This document shows, one piece after another, positions 62,687 to 64,000 of a stretch of 64,000 bases of DNA. Under the pieces are notes generated by a model that searched no databases, had not been told where the DNA came from, and saw nothing but the letters and a program-made list of their open reading frames with translations. The stretch is taken from the NCBI GenBank assembly GCA_903910555.1, contig CAIVZZ010000015.1:186001-250000 (forward strand). Reading direction: 5' to 3'. Positions within the stretch are counted from its first letter, which is position 1; every line of letters starts with the position of its first letter. The DNA comes from an uncultured Gemmatimonadota bacterium. GTDB lineage: Bacteria; Gemmatimonadota; Gemmatimonadetes; Gemmatimonadales; Gemmatimonadaceae. A program made the translations under genes and the position numbers.

Positions 62687-64000
62687 ATGTCGACCACTTC
62701 CTCGTTGGCCACAACTCAGCAGCTGTCGCGAGACGCCGAACGCGCGCCATCTGCGCGTTCGATCCTCACCCGATTTGCGGTTGTCGCGTTTCTTGTCGTC
62801 GGCGTCACGCTGGCGGCGGGCAAGCTTGCCGTCGACGCTGTTATTCGCGGAGTCGATCTCGCAGACCAGCGTGATGATCTGACGCGCGCCAAATTCGCCT
62901 TCACCCGTCTCGCAAGCCGCGCGCGCCATCAAGTTGAAGACTACGCGTTTTGGGACGAGACGGTGCGTCTCGCGCAGAATCCCGCCGCGCCGGGCGCGAC
63001 CGGTTTTTTCCGCCACAACTTCGTCGAGTGGCTGCCGCGCAACGACTACGAGTTCATCGATCTGCTCGACAGCAAGCGCGGCAGTGCGTTCGAGTGGTCG
63101 GCATCGCCAAGCGTGCGGCGTCCCGCGCAGATCACGGGATCGTCGTTCCTGAATCACCTCGCTCGCGACACGAGCATGGGCGGGTATGTGCGCGACGGGC
63201 GCGAGCTGTTCCTCGTGGCTGGCTCCGCTGTGAAGCCGAGCGTTCGCGCCGGCGATGCGTCGCCGGGCGCGGTGCGCGGGTATCTCGTTGTCGGCGGTAC
63301 GCTCCATGGCGACCTGCTCCGCGGCCTCGAACGCGACCTGCAGCTCGTGATTCGCGTGATGCCGTCGGACACGCCGCTCCCGGAAACGCCGCTGCACGCG
63401 GAAACGTTCGCCAACGACGACAGCGTGCGCATTCTGTTCCGGCTCACCGGCGTTGCGGGCGAGCCCGCCGCGGTGATCGCGGTGATGGATACGCGGGTGC
63501 AGCAGCACCGGTTTTCCGAGTGGACGCTCTACGGCGCGCTGCTCGGGATTTTCATGTGCGCGATCGCCTTTTTCCTCGTGTGGCTGTACGGACGCCGGCT
63601 GCTGATCACGCCGTTGAGTGCGATCGCACTGGAGATCGTCGCGATGCAGGGACGCGGCGAGCTCTCGCCGATCGCCAGTCCGGCACCGTCCGAAGAATGG
63701 GCGCTTTTTCTCTCGACATTCAACGATACCGTTCGATCGCTGCGCGACTCCGAGCAACGCTACGGCGCGATCTTCGACCGTGCGGTCGATCCGTACTTCC
63801 TGCTCGATGCGCCTTCGGGCCGTGTCGTGGATGCAAACCCGGCCGCGGCGTCACTCGTCGGCGAGCCGCGTGACAAGCTGGTTGGTGCTCCACTGCCGGA
63901 AATGCTGCGTGCACAGCCATCGAACGACACGATCCGCGTGCGGCGTCCGGACGGCACGGTGCAGACATGGGGCGTGGCCGAGACGGATGTGACTATCGGC
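62687..64000 (+). CDS. Membrane sensor with CHASE4, HAMP-like and PAS parts (partial, 3' cut)
   Basis: At least 438 aa; the frame stays open to the window end. TM1 at about residues 33-53 (FAVVAFLVVGVTLAAGKLAV), then an extracytoplasmic CHASE4 domain marked by VEDYAFWDETVRLAQNP and GFFRHNFVEWLPRNDYEFIDLLD. TM2 at about 283-304 (YGALLGIFMCAIAFFLVWLYG) leads to a HAMP-like linker. A PAS domain starts near 361 (YGAIFDRAVDPYFLLDAPSGRVVDANPAAASL). A kinase or GGDEF output should follow but lies outside. Stimulus unknown. Confidence 0.88.
   Translation, partial: MSTTSSLATTQQLSRDAERAPSARSILTRFAVVAFLVVGVTLAAGKLAVDAVIRGVDLADQRDDLTRAKFAFTRLASRARHQVEDYAFWDETVRLAQNPAAPGATGFFRHNFVEWLPRNDYEFIDLLDSKRGSAFEWSASPSVRRPAQITGSSFLNHLARDTSMGGYVRDGRELFLVAGSAVKPSVRAGDASPGAVRGYLVVGGTLHGDLLRGLERDLQLVIRVMPSDTPLPETPLHAETFANDDSVRILFRLTGVAGEPAAVIAVMDTRVQQHRFSEWTLYGALLGIFMCAIAFFLVWLYGRRLLITPLSAIALEIVAMQGRGELSPIASPAPSEEWALFLSTFNDTVRSLRDSEQRYGAIFDRAVDPYFLLDAPSGRVVDANPAAASLVGEPRDKLVGAPLPEMLRAQPSNDTIRVRRPDGTVQTWGVAETDVTIG

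Overview
This 64 kb window is GC-rich, densely packed, housekeeping bacterial chromosome. The first ~58 bases are the 5' end of a 16S rRNA gene on the minus strand. The gene set is Gram-negative: LptE, an LpxH-type phosphoesterase, heptose-1-phosphate adenylyltransferase. Together with GatCAB, a bacillithiol-type glycosyltransferase, a Bat/MoxR cluster and the alternative GlmU-like enzyme, it fits Gemmatimonadota best. That placement is an inference from gene content and was not tested by a database search. About four fifths of the genes lie on the minus strand in long, overlapping, co-oriented runs.

Layout. 1-1640: start of an rrn operon with its promoter, mscL, and a tRNA-Pro/Arg/Lys cluster. 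1640-4810: rdgB, rph, hldC, a small membrane protein, lptE and a YbgC-like thioesterase (minus), divergent from an LpxH-like gene. 5638-8590: a membrane protein, tRNA-Sec (selC) overlapping the end of selD, ridA and tatD. 8626-11219: secF and secD. 11379-18657: the rimP-nusA-L7Ae-infB-rbfA-truB-ribF translation operon, preceded by a terminator-like leader hairpin. 18908-20925: pgeF and murA, with an Asp at the usual MurA catalytic Cys. 21037-22432: two exported or membrane proteins (plus). 22402-31019: gatB, gatA, gatC, pcrA, an orphan histidine kinase, serS and a lipoprotein. 31127-34984: a plus-strand unit of Roadblock protein, receiver, mannose-1-P guanylyltransferase, GlmU-like enzyme and WalJ-like hydrolase. 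35092-37822: a Lys/Ala-rich exported protein and groES-groEL under a perfect CIRCE. 37923-54483: a long minus-strand run from an M50 protease through scpA, scpB, rluB, moxR, the Bat genes, mutL, miaA, bshA, uppP and birA to coaX. 54706-56796: rpsT, a zinc-ribbon coiled-coil protein and a class II aldolase. 56798-59603: pyrRBC. 59756-64000: a GT2 glycosyltransferase, a ChbG-like deacetylase, a GT87-like membrane protein and a CHASE4 sensor cut by the window end.

The most unusual signal is a set of four composite palindromes (85-158 bp). Each starts 0-7 nt after the stop codon of a gene (rdgB, pgeF, groEL, rpsT). Their outer arms are degenerate 7-bp tandem words and, except in the first, a separate hairpin sits in the centre. 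The words differ from locus to locus while the architecture and position are kept. Other points of note are selD ending inside the anticodon stem of selC, truB lacking a conventional start codon outside rbfA, the MurA Cys-to-Asp change, and a probable attenuator ahead of nusA. No CRISPR array, insertion sequence, prophage or anti-phage system was seen.
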